Assembly (NCBI GenBank): GCA_025924295.1
Contig: JAICEG010000050.1
Coordinates: 1-17,018, forward strand
Source: Vicinamibacteria bacterium
GTDB lineage: Bacteria > Acidobacteriota > Vicinamibacteria > Vicinamibacterales > UBA2999
Direction of reading: 5' to 3'
Length of the DNA stretch: 17,018 nt
In this document: in pieces, positions 6,230 to 13,682 of the stretch
How the letters are laid out: each line of letters begins with the position of its first letter
Numbering within the stretch: position 1 is the stretch's first letter
Notes under the pieces: generated by a model
What the model was told of the DNA's origin: nothing
Seen by the model: the letters and a program-made list of their open reading frames with translations, nothing else
Database searches by the model: none
Made by a program: the position numbers and the translations under genes

Positions 6230-7641
6230 TGGCTGACGCTTCGCAGATCGTGCCGGACGAGGAACCGACTGCACGAATCGGGCTTCGCCTTGCGTCGTGG
6301 TACGCCATCGTCTTCGTCATCACGTCGCTGGCGATCGTGCTGTTGACCTACCGGTTGCTGGAGGCGTCACTCACCGAGCGCGACCGCGAACTCGTGGTGT
6401 CCACGTTGCGTGAATACTCGCAACGATACGCGGCCGGTGGTCTCTCTTCGCTGGCCGATGCCGTCGAGATCGAGCAGCGTTCGGGACGGCAGGAACGTCT
6501 GTTCGTACGCGTGGTGCGAGGCAGGTCGGAGACGCTGTTTCTCAGCGCACCTTACGCCTGGGATGACTTCGACGTGAATCGCCTGACCGGCCTCGACGGG
6601 TTGGAACAGATCCTCTCTGAATCAGGAGCTGCCCGTCTCGAAGTGGCGTCGGCGCGGTTCGCCGACGGCACATTGCTGCAGGTCGGCAAGAGCAGCGAAA
6701 TCCGGGAGGGGCTTCTCTCCCGCTATCGCACGGTGCTGGCGATCGTCTCGCTCGTGATCGTCGCCGTCAGCCTGGCGGGCGGCGCGATCGTGACGCGATC
6801 GACGCTGGCGCCGATCCGGCAGCTGATTGCGGCGGTGAGAGGCATCATCCGCACCGGGCGGCTCGATGCCCGTGTGGCCGTCCGGCCGGATCAAGATGCC
6901 ATCGACGAGCTCAGCGTGCTGTTCAATGAAATGCTCGATCGCATCACCACGCTCATCCGTGGAATGGAGCATGCCCTCGACAACGTGGCGCACGATCTGC
7001 GGACGCCGATGACGCGGCTCCGGGGTGTCGCCGAGCGTGCGCTGCAATCCGACGACGCGCAGGTGCATCGCGAGGCGCTGGTCACGAGCCTCGAGGAATC
7101 AGAGCGTATCCTCGCCATGCTGGAGACGCTGATGGACATCTCGGAGGCCGAGACCGGGACCATGCATCTGGAAGTCGCGGACGTTTCTGTCGCCGACATC
7201 GTTTCCGATGTCGTCGACCTGTACGAGAACGTCGCCGAAGACAAGCAGATCGAGGTGTCGACCGAGGTCGAAGCCGGTCTGACCGTGCTCGCCGATTCGA
7301 GGCGCCTCCGGCAGGTGTTGGCGAATCTCGTCGACAACGCGATCAAATACACGCCATCCGGCGGGCGAGTGTCGCTCGGCGCACATCGGGACGGAAGCAT
7401 GGTGCGCTTCGACATCGCCGATACCGGCGTCGGCATCGCACCTCACGACCTGCCGCATATCTGGGATCGGCTTTACCGCGGTGACCAGAGTCGCGCGGAG
7501 CGCGGCCTGGGGCTCGGTTTGAGCCTGGTTCGCGCGATTGTGGCCGCCCATCGCGGAACAGTCGACGTCGTGGCCGAGCCCGGCCGCGGTTCGACCTTCA
7601 TCGTCCGGCTGCCAGTGCCTGACACCATTACACACGTGTAA
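6229..7641 (+). CDS. HAMP-domain sensor histidine kinase
   Basis: The 470-residue protein has a complete membrane sensor layout. There is a first membrane helix (about 22-44), a periplasmic sensor region of about 120 residues, a second helix (about 168-190) and a HAMP linker (about 190-243). The DHp domain has the phospho-accepting H255 in NVAHDLRTPMTRLRG. The ATPase domain has an N-box LANLVDNAIKYTPSGGR (364-380), G1 DTGVGI (398-403) and G2 GLGLGLSLV (426-434). All the catalytic motifs are intact. It starts on the last base of the response-regulator gene and is its cognate kinase. The gene set of regulator, kinase and HtrA-type protease suggests that it detects envelope stress, as with CpxA or MprB; the actual signal is unknown. 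Confidence 0.95.
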   Translation: MADASQIVPDEEPTARIGLRLASWYAIVFVITSLAIVLLTYRLLEASLTERDRELVVSTLREYSQRYAAGGLSSLADAVEIEQRSGRQERLFVRVVRGRSETLFLSAPYAWDDFDVNRLTGLDGLEQILSESGAARLEVASARFADGTLLQVGKSSEIREGLLSRYRTVLAIVSLVIVAVSLAGGAIVTRSTLAPIRQLIAAVRGIIRTGRLDARVAVRPDQDAIDELSVLFNEMLDRITTLIRGMEHALDNVAHDLRTPMTRLRGVAERALQSDDAQVHREALVTSLEESERILAMLETLMDISEAETGTMHLEVADVSVADIVSDVVDLYENVAEDKQIEVSTEVEAGLTVLADSRRLRQVLANLVDNAIKYTPSGGRVSLGAHRDGSMVRFDIADTGVGIAPHDLPHIWDRLYRGDQSRAERGLGLGLSLVRAIVAAHRGTVDVVAEPGRGSTFIVRLPVPDTITHV

Positions 7642-7651
7642 TAGTGGTGTC
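7621..7651. promoter_or_regulatory. Bulged inverted repeat across the kinase stop codon, upstream of degQ
   Basis: GACACCATTACAC (7621-7633) pairs with GTGTAA (7636-7641) and TGGTGTC (7645-7651), leaving a three-base bulge TAG and a two-base centre. It covers the last codons and the stop of the kinase gene and lies about 87 bases before degQ. It may be an operator or an mRNA hairpin separating the two genes. There is no U-tract after it, so intrinsic termination is unlikely. Confidence 0.45.
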
Positions 7652-7690
7652 ACGACTCGGAAAGCTTCTGGTTCGTCCTACTTGATGTGA

Positions 7691-7710
7691 GCGGTCCGCA
7701 AGTCGACCGC
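7691..7710. promoter_or_regulatory. Inverted repeat GCGGTC-N8-GACCGC in the degQ leader
   Basis: A perfect 6-base inverted repeat with an 8-base centre lies 27 bases before the degQ start and 12 bases before its ribosome binding site AAGGAG (7723-7728). It may be a regulator site or a small leader hairpin; chance cannot be excluded. Confidence 0.3.
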
Positions 7711-7737
7711 ACGTTGTGCATAAAGGAGTGACGAGCC

Positions 7738-9237
7738 ATGTTCAATTTCTCTCGGCGGCCTGCCGCGGCACGCGCCGGACTCGGCGCAGTCCTGGTGGCG
7801 TTGGTCGCCTTTGCCGGCTACAACATCGGGTTGGCGCACTCGCCGGGCGCTGGCGTGTCGGCCGCGCAGGCCGCGGCGAAGCCTGTTGATACGCCGAGAC
7901 TCAAGGGGTCTGACCCCGCGACGTCGTACGCGTCGATCGTGGATGCAGTTGCGCCTGCCGTTGTGACCGTCCGCGTCGAAAAGAAGGCGTCGATGGTGCC
8001 GACGCAGTTTCCCGACGACGATCTGTTTCGCTTCTTCGGGCGCGGCTTGCCGCGGCAGCAGCGCATCCCGCGCCAATCAGGCCTGGGGTCGGGAGTCCTG
8101 ACCACGGCGGACGGCTACATCCTGACCAACAACCATGTCATTGACGGCGCCGATCAGGTCCGCGTCGAGCTGACCGACAAGCGGGTGTTCGATGCCAAGG
8201 TCGTGGGTACCGATCCGGCGAGCGACCTCGCGGTGCTGAAGATCGAAGGCTCGGGTTTCCCGGTCGTGTCGATCGGCGATTCGAACCACGTGCGTGTGGG
8301 TGACGTGGTGCTGGCCATCGGCAATCCCCTCGGCGTCGGTCAGACGGTGACGATGGGCATCATCAGCGCCAAGGGGCGCGCGACGGGTGTCGGCGACGGC
8401 AGCTACGAGGACTTCCTCCAGACGGATGCGCCGATCAACCAGGGCAACTCGGGCGGCGCCCTGATCAGCCTCAATGGCGAGCTCGTGGGGATCAACTCGC
8501 AGATCCTGACGCCGACTGGCGGCAACATCGGGCTCGGCTTCGCCATTCCGTCCAACATGGCTCGTGAAGTGATGGGTCAGCTGAAGGAAGACGGACGCGT
8601 CCAGCGCGGCAAGCTGGGTGTGTCGGTGCAGAGCGTGACGCCTGACCTTGCGGCCAGCCTGAAGCTCGCAAACACGAGCGGTGCGCTGGTGAGCGGGGTG
8701 GAACCTGGCGGTGCAGCCGCACGTGCCGGACTGAAGCAGGGTGATGTCATCACGGCGCTGAACGGCGAGAAGGTCGCCGACAGCAACGCACTTCGCAACC
8801 GGATTGCGGGAACGAAGCCGGGATCGGCCATCGAGCTCGAGGTCGTCCGCAACGGAAAGACCGAGACGATGCGCGCCACCCTCGGCGCACTGGAAGCATC
8901 GCGAGAGCGCGCCTCGAGCGATGACCAGGGGCCCGAGGGCCGCGGCTTCGGTCCGACCGGCATGGCAGTCGAGCCGCTGACGCCGGAGATCGCTCGCGAA
9001 CTCGGGCTGCCCGGCCGGAAGGAGGGCGTGGTCGTTCGCGATGTCAATCCCGACGGCACCGCCGCATCCGCGGGGATCCAGCCTGGCGATGTGATCAGCC
9101 AGGTCAACGGCGAAGCGGTGAGGACGCCCAGCGATTTGAGAGCGGCGCTTGCCGCCTCTGGCGAGCGGCCGGCGCTGTTGCTGGTGACGCGCGAGAACGC
9201 CGACATCTTCCTGGCGCTCCGCACTCCCCGGTCGTAA
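7738..9237 (+). CDS. degQ: DegQ/HtrA-type periplasmic serine protease (Do family)
   Basis: The 499-residue protein has an uncleaved or cleavable N-terminal hydrophobic segment (about 14-32). A trypsin-like domain follows with the full catalytic triad: H133 in LTNNHVIDGAD, D163 in ASDLAVLKI and S238 in NQGNSGGALIS. Two PDZ domains come next (about 290-380 and 405-495). It would degrade or hold misfolded proteins in the periplasm. A strong ribosome binding site AAGGAG lies at 7723-7728. A GGGGTCTGACCCC palindrome identical to an intergenic one at 4629-4648 lies in frame at 7898-7917 and encodes LKGSDP in the linker between membrane anchor and protease domain. Placement after a two-component operon suggests control by that regulator. 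A hairpin terminator follows. Sub-type (DegP, DegQ or DegS-like) is not certain; two PDZ domains exclude DegS. Confidence 0.95.
   Translation: MFNFSRRPAAARAGLGAVLVALVAFAGYNIGLAHSPGAGVSAAQAAAKPVDTPRLKGSDPATSYASIVDAVAPAVVTVRVEKKASMVPTQFPDDDLFRFFGRGLPRQQRIPRQSGLGSGVLTTADGYILTNNHVIDGADQVRVELTDKRVFDAKVVGTDPASDLAVLKIEGSGFPVVSIGDSNHVRVGDVVLAIGNPLGVGQTVTMGIISAKGRATGVGDGSYEDFLQTDAPINQGNSGGALISLNGELVGINSQILTPTGGNIGLGFAIPSNMAREVMGQLKEDGRVQRGKLGVSVQSVTPDLAASLKLANTSGALVSGVEPGGAAARAGLKQGDVITALNGEKVADSNALRNRIAGTKPGSAIELEVVRNGKTETMRATLGALEASRERASSDDQGPEGRGFGPTGMAVEPLTPEIARELGLPGRKEGVVVRDVNPDGTAASAGIQPGDVISQVNGEAVRTPSDLRAALAASGERPALLLVTRENADIFLALRTPRS
7898..7917. repeat. REP-like palindrome inside the degQ coding sequence
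   Basis: These 20 bases are identical to 4629-4648 and include the palindrome GGGGTCTGACCCC. The copy is read in frame as part of RLKGSDPA and introduces no stop. It falls in a linker that tolerates insertion. Confidence 0.8.
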
Positions 9238-9253
9238 CAGTGCTCAGTCATGG

Positions 9254-9279
9254 AGCGGCGGGTCTTTGGATCCGCCGCT
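9254..9279 (+). terminator. Rho-independent terminator after degQ
   Basis: AGCGGCGGGTC (9254-9264) pairs with GATCCGCCGCT (9269-9279) over 11 base pairs, one of them G-T, with the tetraloop TTTG. A short, impure T-run (TTGT) follows. It lies 16 bases after the degQ stop. It ends the plus-strand transcript before the convergent rlmA-like gene. Confidence 0.75.
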
Positions 9280-9293
9280 TTGTGGTGTACCGG

Positions 9294-10130
9294 CTATCCG
9301 CCTGTTCGGCACTTCAGCACGCAGACGTCTGAACTCAGTGTCACGGCCATCGGCTCGATCGCTGCCACCTTCATCCATGACGTGAAGCGCGCCCCGCGAT
9401 ACGTGCCTTGCAGCAGGTTCACGAGCGCATCTCGCTCGAGCTGACGCTGGTCCCGCACCTGGAATCGTTCGATGAGTTCGAAATGCGTCGCGTGCTCTTC
9501 GAGCATCGCCTCGACGCGATCGCGCTCGAGACCCTGCCCTTGCACGAGCGCGCGCAATTCGATGAGGTCATCGGGCGCCGGAAGCGCGACGATGAGAAGT
9601 CCCGCTTCCTTCAGAACCCGGGCACTCTCTGACGGGTTTCTGCGTCCATGAACCGACAGGATTACATCCACGCTGCGGTCCCTGATCGGCAGCCGTCGGT
9701 CTGCGTTGGCCACGATCCATGTGAGTGATGGAAAGCGACGTGATGCGAGCTCGACGGCCGCGCCAGAGAGATCGATGCCGATACCAGCGATCGAGAGGCC
9801 GGTGCATGCTTTGCCCAGCATCTCGCCGGAGCCCGCCCCAAGATCGAGAACGATCGCATCGGGAGGAAGGTGGAGCGCAGCGACTCTATCGATGACTGCG
9901 TCGATGAGGGCGCGGCCGACGCCCGAGCGATCGAGAGCCGCGCGTGCTTCCACCGCTGCCTTCGAATCACCGGCCCGTGGCGAGCGGCGGTCCTGCGGCT
10001 GCAGGAGGTTGAGGTAGCCGCTGCGCGCGATGTCGAAGGAGTGGCCGGCGGAGCAGGTGAACGCACGCTCGCGGCGCTCGAGTGGTAATCCGCAGCTGCG
10101 CACGCTGCATGCGAGAGGTACGTCAGGCAC
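9294..10130 (-). CDS. rlmA: RlmA-like 23S rRNA (guanine-N1) methyltransferase
   Basis: I choose GTG at 10130 (278 residues), because the family starts only a few residues before the zinc motif and the gene upstream ends at 10159; the frame itself is open to 10262. The N-terminal zinc ribbon has C8, C13, C26 and H30 (ACSVRSCG ... FTCSAGHSFD), then the diagnostic ARSGYLNLLQPQDRRS, matching E. coli RlmA/RrmA and TlrB around this point. The SAM site follows as VLDLGAGSGEMLG, with GIDLSGAAVELA as the acidic motif and DVILSVHGRRNP where RlmA has its 'S-x-x-P' type catalytic loop. The first Cys pair is spaced C-x4-C and not C-x2-C. Likely product: m1G in the 23S rRNA helix 35 region. It follows the PepSY gene by 28 bases on the same strand. 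Confidence 0.8.
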   Translation of the reverse strand: MPDVPLACSVRSCGLPLERRERAFTCSAGHSFDIARSGYLNLLQPQDRRSPRAGDSKAAVEARAALDRSGVGRALIDAVIDRVAALHLPPDAIVLDLGAGSGEMLGKACTGLSIAGIGIDLSGAAVELASRRFPSLTWIVANADRRLPIRDRSVDVILSVHGRRNPSESARVLKEAGLLIVALPAPDDLIELRALVQGQGLERDRVEAMLEEHATHFELIERFQVRDQRQLERDALVNLLQGTYRGARFTSWMKVAAIEPMAVTLSSDVCVLKCRTGG

Positions 10131-10158
10131 GATTCCGGGTCCGGCTGAAGCCGGACTC

Positions 10159-11679
10159 TCACGCGAGATCTTCCGACAGCGTGGCGCTCGCACCCTTCGG
10201 ATTGAGTGCGCGCGCGAGCGTGCGCCCGAGCACTCGCCACGCGAGTACGAGCGACGTGACACAGAGGGCCGTCCCTCCCAGCATCAGCGTGATCACGACG
10301 ATGTCCCAGAGCGGCCGATAGTTGTACAGCCACGGAAAGTTCAGCGAGTGGAGCCCGTTGTACAACCACCGGTTGACCCAGTTACTCGAGTTGTAGGTCT
10401 GGACAACGCGTGCGGTTCCCGGATCGATGTAATAGCGGGTCTCGTCGCCGCTCGTCGCCTGGGCCAACACCACCGGTAACGGCCGGCGCCGTGTGCGATC
10501 CAGGTAGTAGCGGTCGTACTGATCCAGCACTGTCGTCGTCATGTTGCCGCCGGCGGCAGTTGTGACGACGCGAATGATCTCGTTCTGATCGAAGCCGGCC
10601 CTGGGCTCGCCGCCCATCGGGATGACGCGAGTCTCGTTATTGGCCAGTCGCGCGAGGTAGGCCGCGTCTCCCGCGAACGATGTCAGTTCCAGTTCCTTCA
10701 CGGGCAGTGGCGCCAGCTGCTCGAGTGCCCGCCGCGGATGCTTGGCATCGAAGGCTGCCGGGTCGAGGTCGCCGCGCAGTGCCGCGCGAATGCTGGGCTC
10801 GATGCTCGGTTGCCTCTGCTGACTGCGATCGTTGAACGAGGGAAACGGATCCATCGACAGCATGCCGCTGAACGCGTAGGTCACCGTCGCCACGCCGAAA
10901 ATCAGTCCACAGACGGTGTGCCATCGTTTGTGGCCGCGATAGGGAATGCTCGTGGCCGCGCCGGCATATCGGTACTTCCGCGATGGCGAGTACATCCAGG
11001 CGCCGATGACGACCCCGATGATCGCGGCGATCGTGCCGATTCCCGATGACCAGATCACGACGCGGCTCCACTCCTGTCCATGCTTGCGAAGCGGCGTGAA
11101 GTAGAACCAGTGCGGGATCGGGCCGAGATACGCGCCAATCCGGGACATCGTGGTCGTGTACTGCACGACTTCACCGGTGACCTGCGATACGTAGACCTGC
11201 TCGCCGTTCGGCCACGAGTACTTGAACACGGGGCTCAGCTCGCCCAGTCGCGTCTGCAGCGTCCACTGATCGACGTCGCTGACTTCCTGCACGGTGGCGC
11301 CGCTGACCGGCTGACCGGTCCAGGCGGATGCGACGCGCTGCACCATTTCAGTCGTGACCTCGCCTTGTTCCTCACCCGTGTCCGCGTAGAGCACGGGGCC
11401 GTCGCCGCCACCGAATCCCACGCGATATGCCGGCCGCCCGTCGAACGAACTCAGGCGGAGGTCGTCCACTTCGACTCCGAGCTTCGCCGCCGCTTCTGCC
11501 GGGGACACCACCACTTTCGACGCATCGAGTGCTGGCAGTCGCTCGAGGCGCGCCGTCGGCGTGACGCTGGGCATGGGGAAATACATCATCCCGATGCCGG
11601 AGGGAAACCAGAGCAGGAAGAGCACGCAGAGCGCGACTCCCAGCCAGCGGTGGACGAAGATGAGCGAGCGTTTGAGCAT
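10159..11679 (-). CDS. PepSY-domain membrane protein (PepSY-TM type)
   Basis: The 506-residue protein begins with MLKRSLIFVHRWLGVALCVLFLLWFPSG, the FVHRWLG start typical of PepSY-associated membrane helices. Predicted helices lie at about 8-34, 208-230, 253-275 and 458-480, with large extracytoplasmic loops. The loops at about 50-190 and 285-450 carry PepSY-like pieces such as SPAEAAAKLG and YIDPGTARVVQTYNSSNWVNRWLYNGLHSL. The conserved His residues (H10, H253, H444) suggest possible haem or metal contact, as in membrane ferric reductase-like PepSY proteins. That role is inferred. The start is ATG at 11679 with only a weak ribosome binding site. It lies 115 bases after the methyltransferase gene and 28 before rlmA, so it could belong to either transcript. 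Confidence 0.82.
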   Translation of the reverse strand: MLKRSLIFVHRWLGVALCVLFLLWFPSGIGMMYFPMPSVTPTARLERLPALDASKVVVSPAEAAAKLGVEVDDLRLSSFDGRPAYRVGFGGGDGPVLYADTGEEQGEVTTEMVQRVASAWTGQPVSGATVQEVSDVDQWTLQTRLGELSPVFKYSWPNGEQVYVSQVTGEVVQYTTTMSRIGAYLGPIPHWFYFTPLRKHGQEWSRVVIWSSGIGTIAAIIGVVIGAWMYSPSRKYRYAGAATSIPYRGHKRWHTVCGLIFGVATVTYAFSGMLSMDPFPSFNDRSQQRQPSIEPSIRAALRGDLDPAAFDAKHPRRALEQLAPLPVKELELTSFAGDAAYLARLANNETRVIPMGGEPRAGFDQNEIIRVVTTAAGGNMTTTVLDQYDRYYLDRTRRRPLPVVLAQATSGDETRYYIDPGTARVVQTYNSSNWVNRWLYNGLHSLNFPWLYNYRPLWDIVVITLMLGGTALCVTSLVLAWRVLGRTLARALNPKGASATLSEDLA

Positions 11680-11794
11680 CGAGTGTCTCTGCGCGGATGC
11701 TACTCGCGGGCGGCGTGCGGATGAAACTGAAGAAATCCTGAATCCGCCGTCAGAATCATATCGCCAGCCATCAATGGTAACGGCGAGACGCGCG

Positions 11795-12496
11795 CTACGC
11801 CGAGCGTTTTTCGCCCGCGAGCGTCATGCGGTGCCCGAAATGCCGCTCGACCGTTAACCACGGAAGCCCTGCGGCGCCAGCCAGTTGTTTCATTTCCGCC
11901 GGCCTCAGGGAACGCCGGATCGACAGCGGACCGTCGTGATGAAGGATGGGATGGAATGGCCACGTGAAGAGCCAGGTCCAGATATAGGCGCGCCGTGATC
12001 GCACGAGGTCGTTGACGACGATCCCACGCCTGGCGAGGTGGTCGAACGCGCGGAGTGACGCGACGATCTGATCGTCGGTGAGGTGGTGAAAGAAGAGCCC
12101 GCACGTCACGTAGTCGAAGGCGCCCGGCGTGAAGGGCGGGCGGTTGACATCGGCGCAGGCAAGGCGCAGGCGCTCGTCCACAGGCCCAACGCGTCGCGCG
12201 TAATCGACGGCGCTGAGAAGAATGTCGGTGGCTGTGACGCGCAGGTCGAATCCACGCGCGCGTCCCCAGGCGATGAGGGCGCGCGGGACATCGGCCGCGC
12301 CGCAGGCAATTTCGAGCACGTCGATCCGCTCGCCCGGGCGCCACGATCGGCTGAACGCTTCGAAGCGCGCGATCGTTCCGCTGACGCCACCGAAGAGACG
12401 ATTGATGGAGGCGAGGTAGCGGTAGATCTCGTCGGCCGTGTCCTGGTCGACGGTCTCCTCGTCCATGATCTCCGGTTGGTAGATACGTGTTCTCAT
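11795..12496 (-). CDS. SAM-dependent methyltransferase of the type III PKS operon
   Basis: This 233-residue protein has a class I methyltransferase core: VLEIACGAADVPRAL (60-74, motif I with an unusual GAAD where GxGxG is common), LRVTATDILLSAVDYA (85-100), then FDYVTCGLFFHHLTDD (127-142). A hydrophobic stretch YIWTWLFTWPFHPIL lies in the C-terminal half and may touch membrane or a lipid substrate. The third-gene position after a type III PKS and a FAD enzyme suggests O- or C-methylation of a polyketide phenol. The ATG at 12496 is kept because the YQPEIMDEE start resembles the LEPELMDDE of the other methyltransferase; an internal ATG at 12466 has a closer GGAG site. A large inverted repeat separates it from the FAD gene. 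Confidence 0.83.
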   Translation of the reverse strand: MRTRIYQPEIMDEETVDQDTADEIYRYLASINRLFGGVSGTIARFEAFSRSWRPGERIDVLEIACGAADVPRALIAWGRARGFDLRVTATDILLSAVDYARRVGPVDERLRLACADVNRPPFTPGAFDYVTCGLFFHHLTDDQIVASLRAFDHLARRGIVVNDLVRSRRAYIWTWLFTWPFHPILHHDGPLSIRRSLRPAEMKQLAGAAGLPWLTVERHFGHRMTLAGEKRSA

Positions 12497-12523
12497 CCGG
12501 TCCGCCGGTGCGAATGGGCGGAG

Positions 12524-12612
12524 GTGCGACGGTCCGGTCCGATGGTCGAATGGTGCGACGGTCCGCCGGACCTTCGGGCCGAACGTCGGACCATCGTACC
12601 GGACCCTCGCAC
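12524..12612. repeat. Long imperfect inverted repeat of the GGTCCGATGGTCC type
   Basis: The left arm 12524-12549 (GTGCGACGGTCCGGTCCGAT...) matches the reverse complement of 12586-12612 at about 24 of 27 positions. The 13-base GTGCGACGGTCCG is also repeated directly at 12524-12536 and 12553-12565, and the loop holds GGTCCGCCGGACC, itself nearly palindromic. It fills the gap between the FAD oxidoreductase and methyltransferase genes, so the operon mRNA could fold here. Confidence 0.7.
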
Positions 12613-12647
12613 CCTCGCACTCCCGCCCCTCCGGACCGCTTGCTTCT

Positions 12648-13682
12648 TCACAGCGCAGCCTTCACCAGTGTCCTGATGTTCATTGGCTGTCGTCCAAGCG
12701 CCACGTCGAGCAGTGTCGTCACGAGTGACCGTTTTCGCAGCAGCACGTGCGCCGTGCGTCCTTCGGCGCGCGACACGGCAAGGAGCAGCCGACCCAGCCG
12801 CTCGGCATTCCGGCCCATCGCCAACCTGACGCGCTGGTAGGACGCAAGGTCGCCGGACACGATCGCGTCGGCTGCCGGCTTGACCGAAGCCATGGCCATC
12901 GCGATTCCATCTCCCGTGATCGGATCGGGCGCGCCAGCCGCATCGCCAATCAGCAACAAACGCTCGTCGACGACGCGCGACAGACGCAGACCCAGTGGAG
13001 CTGCCGCCAGCACCGGGCTGGTGAGCTCCACACGCCGCGCACGATCGCGAATCGCGGGGATTGTCCGGAGCAAGTGAGTGATGCCGTCGCGACGGAACCG
13101 CTCGCGATGGAAGAGCGCTGCCACGAGTGTCTCGCCGCCGCCGGTGGGCGCCACATAGAGCTCGCCCTCCCGATGAAAGAACACTTCGACACGATCGTTG
13201 ACGCCCTCGAGCCCGATCGCATGAGCGGAGAGCCCGACGCGGGTGCGACCGGGCCGTCGCACTTCGAATCGTCGATGGAAGATCGAGTTGCGGCCGTCGG
13301 CACCGACGGTGAACGGTTCGCCTTCCGGACGGTACGGCGTTCCCATTCGCGCATCGACGTTGGGGGTGGCCGCTGCACGCTCGAAGAGCCAGCAATCGAA
13401 CCAGTCGCGCCGCACGACCAGGCCGAAACCGTCAGGGAAGTCTGCGTCGGCGGACGCCTCGCCGGCGACGAACCTCAACCCGCGTACGCGAGGGGCATCC
13501 GGCAGTCCGGCGATGTCGCAGAGGGCCGCGACGCCGTGAGGGAGCAGCCCTTCGCCGCACGCCTTGAGACGCGGGTGACGTTTCTTCTCGTAGAGATTGA
13601 CGCGTATGCCTCGACGACCCAGCTCAATCGCGAGCGCGGCCCCGGCGGGCCCGCCGCCGGCGATCGCCACATCGGCTACCAC
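12648..13682 (-). CDS. FAD-dependent oxidoreductase (geranylgeranyl reductase/PHBH-like)
   Basis: The 344-residue protein has the FAD-binding GGGPAG (9-14) in VADVAIAGGGPAGAALAIELGRRG. An ACGEGL loop lies at about 42-47, then a GADGRNS motif at about 127-133, and the GD motif LLLIGDAAGAPDPITGDGIAMA at about 260-281. This layout fits flavoprotein monooxygenases and geranylgeranyl reductases. Between NVDARMGTPYRPEGE and FTVGADGRNS the protein is about 15-25 residues shorter than I expect for the family. GTG at 13682 overlaps the PKS stop by 7 bases, so it is translationally coupled to the PKS. The likely role is oxidation of the phenolic product or reduction of its side chain, as proposed for SrsC-type enzymes; this is by analogy. 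Confidence 0.87.
   Translation of the reverse strand: MVADVAIAGGGPAGAALAIELGRRGIRVNLYEKKRHPRLKACGEGLLPHGVAALCDIAGLPDAPRVRGLRFVAGEASADADFPDGFGLVVRRDWFDCWLFERAAATPNVDARMGTPYRPEGEPFTVGADGRNSIFHRRFEVRRPGRTRVGLSAHAIGLEGVNDRVEVFFHREGELYVAPTGGGETLVAALFHRERFRRDGITHLLRTIPAIRDRARRVELTSPVLAAAPLGLRLSRVVDERLLLIGDAAGAPDPITGDGIAMAMASVKPAADAIVSGDLASYQRVRLAMGRNAERLGRLLLAVSRAEGRTAHVLLRKRSLVTTLLDVALGRQPMNIRTLVKAAL

Noticed and set aside
7659..7680. Extracytoplasmic-function sigma promoter (GGAAAG ... CGTCCTA) before degQ
   Set aside because: The two boxes are only about 10 bases apart, much less than the usual 16.
11700..12620. Second minus-strand frame (306 codons) over the methyltransferase
   Set aside because: It overlaps the methyltransferase in another frame on the same strand, is extremely Arg-rich and runs through the inverted repeat.
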